A stretch of DNA of 16,463 nt from DSFT01 sp032249175 (lineage in GTDB: Bacteria; Hydrothermota; Hydrothermia; LBFQ01; DSFT01), in assembly GCA_032249175.1 (NCBI GenBank), contig JAVVGK010000021.1, forward strand, positions 1-16,463. The letters are read 5' to 3'. Numbering within the stretch: the stretch's first letter is position 1; the number at the start of each line of letters is the position of its first letter. Shown here piece after piece: positions 6,816 through 13,692 of the stretch. The position numbers were made by a program, and so were the translations under genes. The notes below the pieces were generated by a model, which was given only the letters and a program-made list of their open reading frames with translations, had not been told where the DNA came from and searched no databases.

Positions 6816-7718
6816 ATGAAAGGTGGATATGTAGCAATTGTAGGTAAGCCTAATGTAGGAAAATCAAGTCTTTTAAATGTTCTAGTTCAAGAGAAAATAT
6901 CTTCTGTGAGTCCAAAACCACAAACTACAAGATTCAATTTACTTGGAATTTTAAACTATGAGGATGCTCAATTTATATTTATAGATACACCTGGAATTAT
7001 GAAAAAAGTTAAGGATAAACTTGATGAATTTTCTTTATCTGAAATAGAAAAAGCAATTGATGATGCTGATGTAATTGTTCTATTAGTAGAGCCAAAATTA
7101 CCTGATGAGGAAGATTTAAGAATTATAGAAATTTTAAAAAATAAAAATAAACCAATAATTCTTGCTATAAATAAAATTGATTTGGTAAAAGATAAAAGAG
7201 AACTTCTTCCAATAATTGAAAACTATTCAAAATTATATGATTTTAAAGAAATCATACCAATAAGTGTCATATATAGAGATGGGATTGATATTTTGATTGA
7301 AAATATAAGAAAATTTCTGCCTGATTTAGATAGACCTTATTATGAAGATGATGTTATAACTGATAAACCTTTAAGAGTTTTAGTAGCAGAAATTATAAGA
7401 GAAAAAATCTATTTATTATATAAAGATGAAATTCCTTATGCGACTGCTGTAAAAGTTGAAGAATATATAGATCCAGATGAACATCCTGAGCAAAAAAGAG
7501 ATAAAGTTTATATTAGGGCAGTTATTTATGTTGAAAGGGATTCTCAAAAAGGAATAATTATTGGAGAAAATGGAAAAAGGATTAAAGAGCTTGGGACAAT
7601 TTCAAGAAAAGAAATTGAAAGGTTAATTGGGAAACCTGTTTATCTTGAATTATGGGTAAAAGTTAAGGAGCATTGGAGGAGGAATGAGAGCTTTATAAGG
7701 TCTTTACAAAGCTTATAA
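6816..7718 (+). CDS. era: GTPase Era, 30S ribosomal subunit assembly
   Basis: Era binds GTP and the 3' end of 16S rRNA to complete small-subunit maturation. The 300-residue protein has G1 GKPNVGKSS (10-18), the switch PKPQTTR (33-39), DTPG (57-60), NKID (119-122) and a C-terminal KH domain with GIIIGENG (246-253), then the typical ending LWVKVKEHWRRN (279-290). Length is normal. There is no Shine-Dalgarno before the ATG; a palindromic box takes its place. The stop codon TAA is followed without any spacer by the GTG of the next gene in the same frame. Confidence 0.97.
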   Translation: MKGGYVAIVGKPNVGKSSLLNVLVQEKISSVSPKPQTTRFNLLGILNYEDAQFIFIDTPGIMKKVKDKLDEFSLSEIEKAIDDADVIVLLVEPKLPDEEDLRIIEILKNKNKPIILAINKIDLVKDKRELLPIIENYSKLYDFKEIIPISVIYRDGIDILIENIRKFLPDLDRPYYEDDVITDKPLRVLVAEIIREKIYLLYKDEIPYATAVKVEEYIDPDEHPEQKRDKVYIRAVIYVERDSQKGIIIGENGKRIKELGTISRKEIERLIGKPVYLELWVKVKEHWRRNESFIRSLQSL

Positions 7719-8666
7719 GTGCTTTTATTTCCTATTTTAATTTTTAACTTAAAGAATGTTTATTTAACGATAGATAATGAAGTTCAAAAAATAGCTGATA
7801 GCATTTTAATTAAAAATTCAAAATTTTATAAATTTTCAGCAATTTTAGTATCAGATATTGAAAAAGGAAGAATAATAGCAATGAGTTGTTATGAAGGTTC
7901 TAAATTTAATTATAATGTTTGTTTAAATGAAAAATTCCCTGCTGCCTCACTTTTCAAAATAGCAACAGCAGTAGCAAGTATTGAAATTCTAAAATTAAAT
8001 CCTGATGATGAAATTTATTATTCAGGAAGGATTTATAGTGAAAGACCATATATTTGGTTAAGTAGTTATAGTGAAAGAAAACAATCTTTTAAGTTAGCTT
8101 TTGGTTTGTCAAATAATCCAGCATTTGGTAGATTAGCAATTCTTGTTGGAAGTTATAATTTATATATATATGGTAAAAAATTATTTTTTGATGTTTTATT
8201 TCCACAAAATGATTTTTCCTTAGCTTTAATGGGAGCAGGATTTGTAAATAGTAAAATAAGACCAATAGATGCTCTAAAACTTATGACTGCTATATCAAAT
8301 AAAGGTCTTGTAAAGTCAATTACAATAATTGACTCAATTAGTAATTTTTATTATTATAGAACAAAAATTGAAGGAAGAATTTTTGAAGAAGAAACATTTC
8401 ATAAATTAAAAGATTTATTTAAAGAAACAATAAATAATGGAACTGCAAGAGCTTTTTTAAGAGGTTATGATGTTGGTGGTAAAACAGGCTCACTATATGA
8501 CAGAATTCATGATGGTTATATAAAATGGTTTGTTGGATTTTTTCCTGCTGATGAGCCAAAATATGCTTTTGTAAGTATGATTGTTGAAAAGGGTTATAAT
8601 AGAAAACAATCACCAATTGCTAATATAAAACCTATAATAAATTATCTTTCAAGTGTTATTCAGTAG
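7719..8666 (+). CDS. Penicillin-binding transpeptidase, single-domain
   Basis: The 315-residue protein is a D,D-transpeptidase domain that should cross-link peptidoglycan stems in the periplasm. The active-site motifs are all present: S77-L-F-K80 (nucleophile), S131-N-N133 and K255-T-G257. LTIDNEVQKIADSI (16-29) is the usual beginning of the transpeptidase domain in class A and B PBPs. Before it there are only ~11 hydrophobic residues (LLFPILIFNL), and no dimerisation domain or glycosyltransferase domain. The start is GTG immediately after the era stop; no Shine-Dalgarno is seen. Its end overlaps the downstream glycosyltransferase gene by 14 nt. Whether it acts as a cell-wall enzyme or as a more specialised penicillin-recognising protein cannot be told. 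Confidence 0.85.
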   Translation: MLLFPILIFNLKNVYLTIDNEVQKIADSILIKNSKFYKFSAILVSDIEKGRIIAMSCYEGSKFNYNVCLNEKFPAASLFKIATAVASIEILKLNPDDEIYYSGRIYSERPYIWLSSYSERKQSFKLAFGLSNNPAFGRLAILVGSYNLYIYGKKLFFDVLFPQNDFSLALMGAGFVNSKIRPIDALKLMTAISNKGLVKSITIIDSISNFYYYRTKIEGRIFEEETFHKLKDLFKETINNGTARAFLRGYDVGGKTGSLYDRIHDGYIKWFVGFFPADEPKYAFVSMIVEKGYNRKQSPIANIKPIINYLSSVIQ

Positions 8667-9936
8667 TTTAATTTTATTTTGGATTATTTCAAATGCCATT
8701 TTAAGTTATCTTTTAAATTTAGCACCTGATGAAGCATATTATTGGGTATGGTCAAATTATTTAAGTTTTGGGTATTTTGACCATCCCCCATTAATTGCAT
8801 TTTCAATCAAGATTGGATATTTAATTTTCAAAAATGAACTTGGTGTTAGGTTTCTAACAATTGTTTTAACTACAATTTCCATAATAATTCTTTATAAAAT
8901 GTTAAAGCGAAGAGATGAAATTTTATTTTCGTTATTGATTTTATCAAATTTATTATTAAATGCTGGTGGTTTTATTGCGGTTCCAGATGGATTATTAGTT
9001 TTTTCAGAAAGTTTATTTTTTTATTTTTTAAGAAATTATTTAATTAAAGATAATTTTAAAGATGCTTTTTTTGTTTCAGTTTCCATAGCACTAATGCTTT
9101 ACTCAAAATATCATTCAGTTTTAATAATTCTTTTTACAATTATTACAAATTGGAAAACTATTTTTAAAAGAATATCATTTTATTTGATTTTTGCTTTAAG
9201 TTTGATGTTTTATTTACCTCATATAATTTGGCAATTTGAAAATGATTTTATAACCATAAAATATCAGTTATTTGAAAGAGAAGGTTTAGGCTTTGAAATT
9301 AATAATGTTTTTGATTATGTTTTAGGTCAGTTTCTTGTTTATGGTCCTCTTGTTGGATTCATAACAATTATTTCATCATTTCTTTATAAACCAAAAGATG
9401 TTTTTGAAAATGTTTTAAAAGTAAATTTAATTGGAACTTTATTATTCTTTTTCATTATGAGTTTTAGAAATAGAATAGAAGCAAATTGGACATGTCCAAT
9501 TATCTTTCCCTTAATTTATCTTTCATATCACTACTTAATTGAGAAAAACAAGTTGAAAAAAATTTTCGTAAATGTTTCAGTTATAAATGCGATTCTAATT
9601 TTCATTCTCAAAATTCATATTTTATTTCCAATTTTTTATTTTCAAAACGACCCAACAAGTCAATTTAGAAGTTGGAATTTATTTTCAAAAGAAGTTAAAA
9701 GAATTGTAAAGGATTATAGTTTATGTGCTACAAATTATCAATTGGCATCTGAACTTTACTTTTATCTTAAAAAACCTGTTGGATTTTATAAACTTCATTC
9801 AAGAGATAATCAATTTAGCATTTTAAAATTAAATATAAATTGCCAATATATTGTTAGTCATATAAAAACTGAAAATGTTATTGATTCCTTAAATGCTCCA
9901 TATTTGGGAAAAGTTTATATTATAAAAGTCTATTGA
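8653..9936 (+). CDS. GT39/ArnT-like membrane glycosyltransferase
   Basis: This 427-residue multi-spanning protein has about ten hydrophobic segments. Near the N-terminus LAPDEAYYWVW (24-34) and GYFDHPPLIAF (40-50) match the first loop of PMT/ArnT-type (GT-C, GT39) enzymes, where the acidic residue takes part in catalysis with a polyprenyl-phosphate sugar donor. FRNRIEANWTCPIIFPL (~271-287) is another segment common in this group. The acceptor is unknown: protein, lipid A or other glycan. The start is GTG, overlapping the PBP gene, so it is probably co-transcribed with era and the PBP. After the stop comes the repeat block, with no strong terminator directly behind it. Confidence 0.85.
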   Translation: MLFSSLILFWIISNAILSYLLNLAPDEAYYWVWSNYLSFGYFDHPPLIAFSIKIGYLIFKNELGVRFLTIVLTTISIIILYKMLKRRDEILFSLLILSNLLLNAGGFIAVPDGLLVFSESLFFYFLRNYLIKDNFKDAFFVSVSIALMLYSKYHSVLIILFTIITNWKTIFKRISFYLIFALSLMFYLPHIIWQFENDFITIKYQLFEREGLGFEINNVFDYVLGQFLVYGPLVGFITIISSFLYKPKDVFENVLKVNLIGTLLFFFIMSFRNRIEANWTCPIIFPLIYLSYHYLIEKNKLKKIFVNVSVINAILIFILKIHILFPIFYFQNDPTSQFRSWNLFSKEVKRIVKDYSLCATNYQLASELYFYLKKPVGFYKLHSRDNQFSILKLNINCQYIVSHIKTENVIDSLNAPYLGKVYIIKVY

Positions 9937-9946
9937 GTTTTCAAAG

Positions 9947-10148
9947 TGCCTTGTCCAATAATTCTAAAATTACGATTATTTCTTTATTTTCCCACCCACC
10001 CTTAAATTAAGCCTACGGCTTATAAATACCCATTTTTCGGCAGGGGGCTTCGCCCCCTTAAATGAACCCCCAATAAAAACAATAATTTCCTGAAATTTTT
10101 ATAAGCTATTGATAATCAATCACTTAACATTATTTATTGGACAAAGCA
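9947..10148. mobile_element. MITE-like unit 1 with terminal inverted repeats
   Basis: TGCCTTGTCCAATAA (9947-9961) and TTATTGGACAAAGCA (10134-10148) are inverted copies matching at 14 of 15 positions, enclosing 202 bp without a coding region. No transposase or target duplication was identified, so mobility is inference. Confidence 0.4.
10042..10058. terminator. GC-rich hairpin in the repeat block
   Basis: AGGGGGC and GCCCCCT form a perfect 7-bp stem around TTC. A smaller hairpin, TAAGCC-TAC-GGCTTA, lies just upstream at 10008-10022. Neither is followed by a long U tract, but the position downstream of the glycosyltransferase gene suits transcription termination or mRNA 3' end protection. Confidence 0.45.
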
Positions 10149-10157
10149 ATTTCAAAG

Positions 10158-10325
10158 TGCATTGTCTAGTAATTCTGAAATATAGATTATTTCTTATTTT
10201 CCCCACCCACCCTGAAATCAAGCCTTCGGCTTATGAACTTCGTCCCCCATAAAATAAATGATTTTAAAACACTTTTTACAAATTATTAACTATCAACGAA
10301 TTAACACTATTTATTGGACAAAGCA
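10158..10325. mobile_element. MITE-like unit 2 with diverged terminal inverted repeats
   Basis: TGCATTGTCTAGTAA (10158-10172) and TTATTGGACAAAGCA (10311-10325) are imperfect inverted copies enclosing a 168-bp relative of unit 1. The left end is more diverged than in unit 1. A third right-hand end, TTATTAGACAAAGCA, lies at 10412-10426 without a clear left partner. Confidence 0.35.
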
Positions 10326-10517
10326 TTTCAATTTTACCTTAAACCCCCCTTGAATCAATAGTTTTAGAAAATTTTTTAATAAATTATTGATAACCAAGCA
10401 CTTAACATTATTTATTAGACAAAGCATTTTAATCTTTTCGTTTAGTAATTTTGAAATTATTTATTTTACCTACATTTTGCTCATCTACCCTGCGCCTCCC
10501 GTAAAATCTACAAAGTT

Positions 10518-11270
10518 CTAGAAGCTAAAAATAGCAAATCTTTCAATGCCTTGAAAATCTTTTAAGAGTTTAAATCCATGATTTTTTAATTTTTTAATAA
10601 GTCTTGGTGATATTTCTAAAATGCAACTTCCATTATCCAATAAGAAATTTTTAAAATTATTTAAAAAGTAAGTAAAAACTTCATCATTATACAATAGTGC
10701 TAATTTCGGCTCTGCTTTTACTTTTTCACTTAAATAAACATATTCATCCTCAAAGACATATGGAACATTCCAAATAATTAAATGAAATTTTGATTTTATT
10801 GATTTTATTGAATTTCCACAAAACAAAAAAATTTTATTTTCAACTTGATATTTTTTTATATTCTTTTTAGCAATTTTTAAGGCTTTAAATGAAATATCAT
10901 TAGCAAAAATTTTAATTTTATCAATTTCTTTTGCTAAACTTATGCTAATTGCTCCACTTCCTATCCCAATTTCAAAAATTTTATCATAATTTCTTTCCTT
11001 AATTATTTTAATAGCAATATCCACAAGTTGCTCAGTTTCATTTCTTGGAATAAGAACATTCTCATTTACATACAATTCTAAGTTCCTAAAAAACGCTTTA
11101 TTAAAAATATATTCAACAGGTTTAATTTTAGCCATTTCAATAAAAGGTTTTATTTTTTCAAATTCTTCATTTTTAAGTCCATTTATTAAATAATCTGAAT
11201 ATGTTTTATTCAAAACTTCTCTTAAAATAAAATCAAATTCATAAACACTTAAATTAAATAGTTTTTCCAT
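10518..11270 (-). CDS. prmC: PrmC/HemK-like glutamine methyltransferase of release factors
   Basis: PrmC methylates the GGQ glutamine of release factors RF1 and RF2. The 250-residue protein has an N-terminal helical domain (~1-55, shorter than usual), IPRNETEQLVD (74-84), the SAM-binding FEIGIGSG (99-106) and an adenine-pocket acidic position (AND, 123-125). It also has the C-terminal KAEPKLAL. The substrate-binding NPPY motif reads N168-V-P-Y171, with Pro replaced by Val. The fold and context-free motifs support PrmC over other N5-type methyltransferases, but the altered motif lowers certainty about substrate. It lies 22 nt after the coiled-coil gene and is probably co-transcribed. Its 3' end faces the repeat block. 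Confidence 0.8.
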   Translation of the reverse strand: MEKLFNLSVYEFDFILREVLNKTYSDYLINGLKNEEFEKIKPFIEMAKIKPVEYIFNKAFFRNLELYVNENVLIPRNETEQLVDIAIKIIKERNYDKIFEIGIGSGAISISLAKEIDKIKIFANDISFKALKIAKKNIKKYQVENKIFLFCGNSIKSIKSKFHLIIWNVPYVFEDEYVYLSEKVKAEPKLALLYNDEVFTYFLNNFKNFLLDNGSCILEISPRLIKKLKNHGFKLLKDFQGIERFAIFSF

Positions 11271-11292
11271 ATTAAAGTTGTTAGAGACTATT

Positions 11293-11910
11293 CTATTTCA
11301 AAATTATTGCAATTAAAATTGTAAGTGTTTGACCTAAAATTAAACCAATAATCCATTTTAATAGAGAATTTTTCATAGCTTGTAATTTAATTTCCGTTTC
11401 AGACCTTAATTTTTCAATTTCTAATTTTATTTGACTTTCTAACCGATTTGTTCTTTCATTACTTTCCGCTCTCGTTTTCTCAATTTCCAATCTAATTTGA
11501 TTTTCCATTTGATTCATTCTTTCATTACTTTCCGCTCTTAACTTTTCAATCCTTTCATTACTTTCACTTCTTAACTTTTCAATTTCTAATCTAATCTGAT
11601 TTTCCATTTGATTCATTCTTTCGTTGCTTTCCGCTCTTAATTTTTCAATTTCTAATTGAAATTCGCTCCTTATTTTTTCTATTTCTATTCTTATTGTTTT
11701 TTCAATTTCAAGTTTCTTTAATTCAAGTTTATCCTCTAAGGTCTTTTCAATTTCTATTTTTTTTTCTTCAAGTTTATTTTCTAAATTTAATTTTATTTTC
11801 CTATATAAAATTTTAATGTCTTTTTTTGTTGCTATTGAGCTTGAATAAATAATCTCTAATATAACCTCTGGATGCTTTTTTATAATTTCTAAAACTTCTT
11901 TTTCTGTCAT
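11293..11910 (-). CDS. Hendecad coiled-coil protein with C-terminal membrane anchor
   Basis: The 205-residue protein has a short N-terminal helical region (~1-35), a long Glu/Lys/Arg-rich coiled coil (~35-180) and one C-terminal TM segment (WIIGLILGQTLTILIAIIL). Within the coil, eight successive 11-residue units can be read without gaps: RAESNERMNQM, ENQIRLEIEKL, RSESNERIEKL, RAESNERMNQM, ENQIRLEIEKT, RAESNERTNRL, ESQIKLEIEKL, RSETEIKLQAM. The layout resembles the coiled-coil/TM proteins of the CCDC90/DUF1640 kind, but I cannot assign it firmly. The ATG at 11910 is preferred; an in-frame TTG at 11913 is directly adjacent. A CTTTAAAATTTTC box precedes it. The DNA repeats of the coil suggest length change by slippage or recombination. 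Confidence 0.75.
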   Translation of the reverse strand: MTEKEVLEIIKKHPEVILEIIYSSSIATKKDIKILYRKIKLNLENKLEEKKIEIEKTLEDKLELKKLEIEKTIRIEIEKIRSEFQLEIEKLRAESNERMNQMENQIRLEIEKLRSESNERIEKLRAESNERMNQMENQIRLEIEKTRAESNERTNRLESQIKLEIEKLRSETEIKLQAMKNSLLKWIIGLILGQTLTILIAIILK

Positions 11911-11913
11911 CAA

Positions 11914-11926
11914 GAAAATTTTAAAG
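11914..11926 (-). promoter_or_regulatory. Start-proximal box of the coiled-coil gene
   Basis: On the minus strand CTTTAAAATTTTC begins 16 nt before the ATG at 11910. A second, related sequence lies just upstream (minus-strand AAAATTTAAAG around 11929-11940). Confidence 0.45.
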
Positions 11927-11950
11927 GGACTTTAAATTTTATACTTCTTT

Positions 11951-13273
11951 TTAAGGAACTATAAATTTTTTCAAATTACTTTCATACTTTAAAAAATAAA
12001 TACCACTATTTAAAAACCCTTCAAAATTATTAGTTGAAGCAATTTTATTACCATTTATAGAATAAATTTCAAATTTCTTTTCTGATTTTATTTGAACAAA
12101 TTTTCCAAAAATTTTAATTTCAGGCGTTTTAAAATTTAAATTTGAAAATGTAGGTTGTGGTGTATTTAATAATGCTCTATAAACATTAACAAGTCCCCAA
12201 CCGTAATAATCATTTCTTGGTAATTGCCCAATTTGAATAGAAGAGGATTTTAATATATTATAAACATCATTAAAATTTAAATTTGGATTTATTGAAAGGA
12301 TTAAAGCAACTGCTCCTGTAATATGAGGTGTAGCCATAGATGTTCCTTGAAGCTTAGCATATTGATTATTATATGGAACTGCTGATAAAATATCAACACC
12401 AGGAGCAACAAAATCAAGTTCAGGTCCATAATTACTAAAACTTGCTTTTTGTCCATTTTTATCTAATGCTCCAACAGCTATAACATTATCATAAGCAGCA
12501 GGATAATCTATACCATAATGTCCATCGTTTCCTGCAGCAGCAACAATAATAACATTTTTATTATAAGCACTATCTATTGCTTCTTTAATAATAGAACTTG
12601 GTGATGAGGAACCAAGGCTCATATTAATAACTCTTGCTCCATTATTTATACACCACATTATACAATTAGCAATATTATCACTTGTTCCACCATCATTAGT
12701 CAATGCTCTACAACCAAGTAATTTACTCTTAGGAGAAACTCCTACTATACCTTTGTTATTATCCATTATTGCTAAAATTGTTCCTGCTACATGTGTCCCG
12801 TGTACTTCTGATGAAGAAGGTGGGGAAATATCATTATCATTATCAACTTCATCATAACCTGCTAAAAAATTTCCATTTAAATCTTCATGATAAATATCAA
12901 TTCCTGTATCTATAACACAAACTTTAACATTTGATGAGCCTTTCGTTATATTCCAAGCATAATTTAAATACATCACATATAATCCCCAAAGCTCGCTATA
13001 ATATGGGTCATTTGGCTCATATAGTAATTTAAATTTTATCGTTGGCTCAACATAAATGATGTTTTCATCATTTGATAGTTGATTAATAATTAACTTTAAT
13101 TTCTCCACATTAGCAACTTCAATATAAACCTTATAAGCATTCTTTAATCTCAATTTCTCAATTTTATATGACGATAAAACATTTGGAATATAATCGCTTT
13201 TTGTTCTTATTATAATGCTCCTTTTATCCCAATTTTCCCAATTATCTATTAAAGATAAAAATATCGTTATCAT
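11951..13273 (-). CDS. Subtilisin-like S8 serine protease with sorting-type C-terminus
   Basis: The 440-residue protein has the complete catalytic set: Asp122 (CVIDTGID), His159 (HGTHVAGT), oxyanion Asn249 (AAAGNDG) and Ser312 (GTSMATPH). Residues ~18-80 look like an I9-type inhibitor propeptide (RSIIIRTKSDYIP to IIYVEPTIK). The last ~50 residues (IKIFGKFVQIK, FEIYSINGNKIAS, SGIYFLKYES) resemble a type A type IX sorting domain, so the protease is probably exported and attached or released at the surface. The start ATG at 13273 is chosen because it overlaps the upstream stop as ATGA. This leaves a very short hydrophobic leader (MITIFLSLI). A TTG at 13303 would add ten residues with Lys/Arg and make a more normal signal peptide, so the start is uncertain. 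Confidence 0.92.
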   Translation of the reverse strand: MITIFLSLIDNWENWDKRSIIIRTKSDYIPNVLSSYKIEKLRLKNAYKVYIEVANVEKLKLIINQLSNDENIIYVEPTIKFKLLYEPNDPYYSELWGLYVMYLNYAWNITKGSSNVKVCVIDTGIDIYHEDLNGNFLAGYDEVDNDNDISPPSSSEVHGTHVAGTILAIMDNNKGIVGVSPKSKLLGCRALTNDGGTSDNIANCIMWCINNGARVINMSLGSSSPSSIIKEAIDSAYNKNVIIVAAAGNDGHYGIDYPAAYDNVIAVGALDKNGQKASFSNYGPELDFVAPGVDILSAVPYNNQYAKLQGTSMATPHITGAVALILSINPNLNFNDVYNILKSSSIQIGQLPRNDYYGWGLVNVYRALLNTPQPTFSNLNFKTPEIKIFGKFVQIKSEKKFEIYSINGNKIASTNNFEGFLNSGIYFLKYESNLKKFIVP

Positions 13274-13692
13274 CTTAAAGTCTTTATATAACCTCTTGCC
13301 CAATATATTTTAGAGCTAAAGTAAGCACTATTTCCTAAAACAATATAATAAGTTCCTTTTGAAACAATTGATTTAAATGAATAATTCAAAATTGCTTCTT
13401 GATAATTTCTTAATTGAGCATTTTCGTTATTTTTCCATCTTTCAAAGTTAATACTATCGCACCAAAAAGCATAACTAATATCATTGCCACTATTAACTAT
13501 TGCTTCAAAGTATATAGAATCGCCTTCCTCAGTATGAAATTTCACATACCAATAACTTCTTGGACCTAAACTGATTGTCCCATGATAAATATCTATTAAA
13601 TAAAATTGTTTATTTTGATTTTCAGGTTGAGTTGGATTTTTATTACAAGAGAAAGCAAGGGCAATTATAAAAAAATTAAATAACTTTTTCAT
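13270..13692 (-). CDS. Small lipoprotein of unknown function, coupled to the protease
   Basis: The 140-residue product has a lipoprotein signal (MKKLFNFFIIALAFSC) with the lipid-attachment Cys16; the lipobox AFSC is atypical but acceptable. A short Asn/Pro/Gln linker follows (NKNPTQPENQNK), then a beta-rich domain (~29-140) with Tyr/Trp/Phe-rich strands. The pattern (YWYVKFHTEEGDSIYFEAIV, then GTYYIVLGN) is reminiscent of jelly-roll folds of the pre-peptidase type, but no family is recognised. It overlaps pntAA upstream by 17 nt and the protease downstream by 4 nt (ATGA), so it should be made together with the protease. A role as a partner or surface anchor for the protease is only suggested by position. 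Confidence 0.7.
   Translation of the reverse strand: MKKLFNFFIIALAFSCNKNPTQPENQNKQFYLIDIYHGTISLGPRSYWYVKFHTEEGDSIYFEAIVNSGNDISYAFWCDSINFERWKNNENAQLRNYQEAILNYSFKSIVSKGTYYIVLGNSAYFSSKIYWARGYIKTLR

Larger units (their letters stand above)
9938..10510. repeat. Degenerate tandem repeat block filling the 581-bp gap
   Basis: No plausible gene lies between 9937 and 10517. The stretch holds three to four degraded copies of one sequence, starting at 9938, 10150, 10326 and 10427 (lengths about 212, 176, 101 and 84). Shared parts in order are TTTCAAAGTGC-TTGTC, TAATTCT-AAAT, CCCACCCACCC, AAGCC-NNC-GGCTT, a TATTGATNATCAAT-like palindrome, and ACTTAACATTATTTATTGGA with ACAAAGCA. Copies 3 and 4 have lost most of the central part. 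The flanking genes (GT39 and prmC) converge here, so the block lies in a transcription-end zone. Confidence 0.75.

Noticed and set aside
8419..8616. Minus-strand open frame inside the transpeptidase gene
   Set aside because: It overlaps the conserved KTG region of the real gene; no start signal and no recognisable protein.
9990..10212. G-quadruplex from the minus-strand GGGTGGGTGGG tracts in the repeat block
   Set aside because: Each copy has only three nearby G runs; a fourth is not close enough to support the call.
9938..10510. Replication origin
   Set aside because: No DnaA-box cluster and no dnaA, dnaN or gidA-type neighbours; AT-rich repeats alone are not enough.
9937..10517. CRISPR array or tRNA/rRNA remnant in the repeat block
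   Set aside because: Repeats are long, degenerate and without unique spacers of equal size; no cloverleaf or conserved rRNA sequence is seen.
13274..13303. TTG at 13303 as the main start of the protease
   Set aside because: The ATG at 13273 forms an ATGA overlap with the upstream stop, as in other pairs here; TTG remains possible because it would give a better signal peptide.
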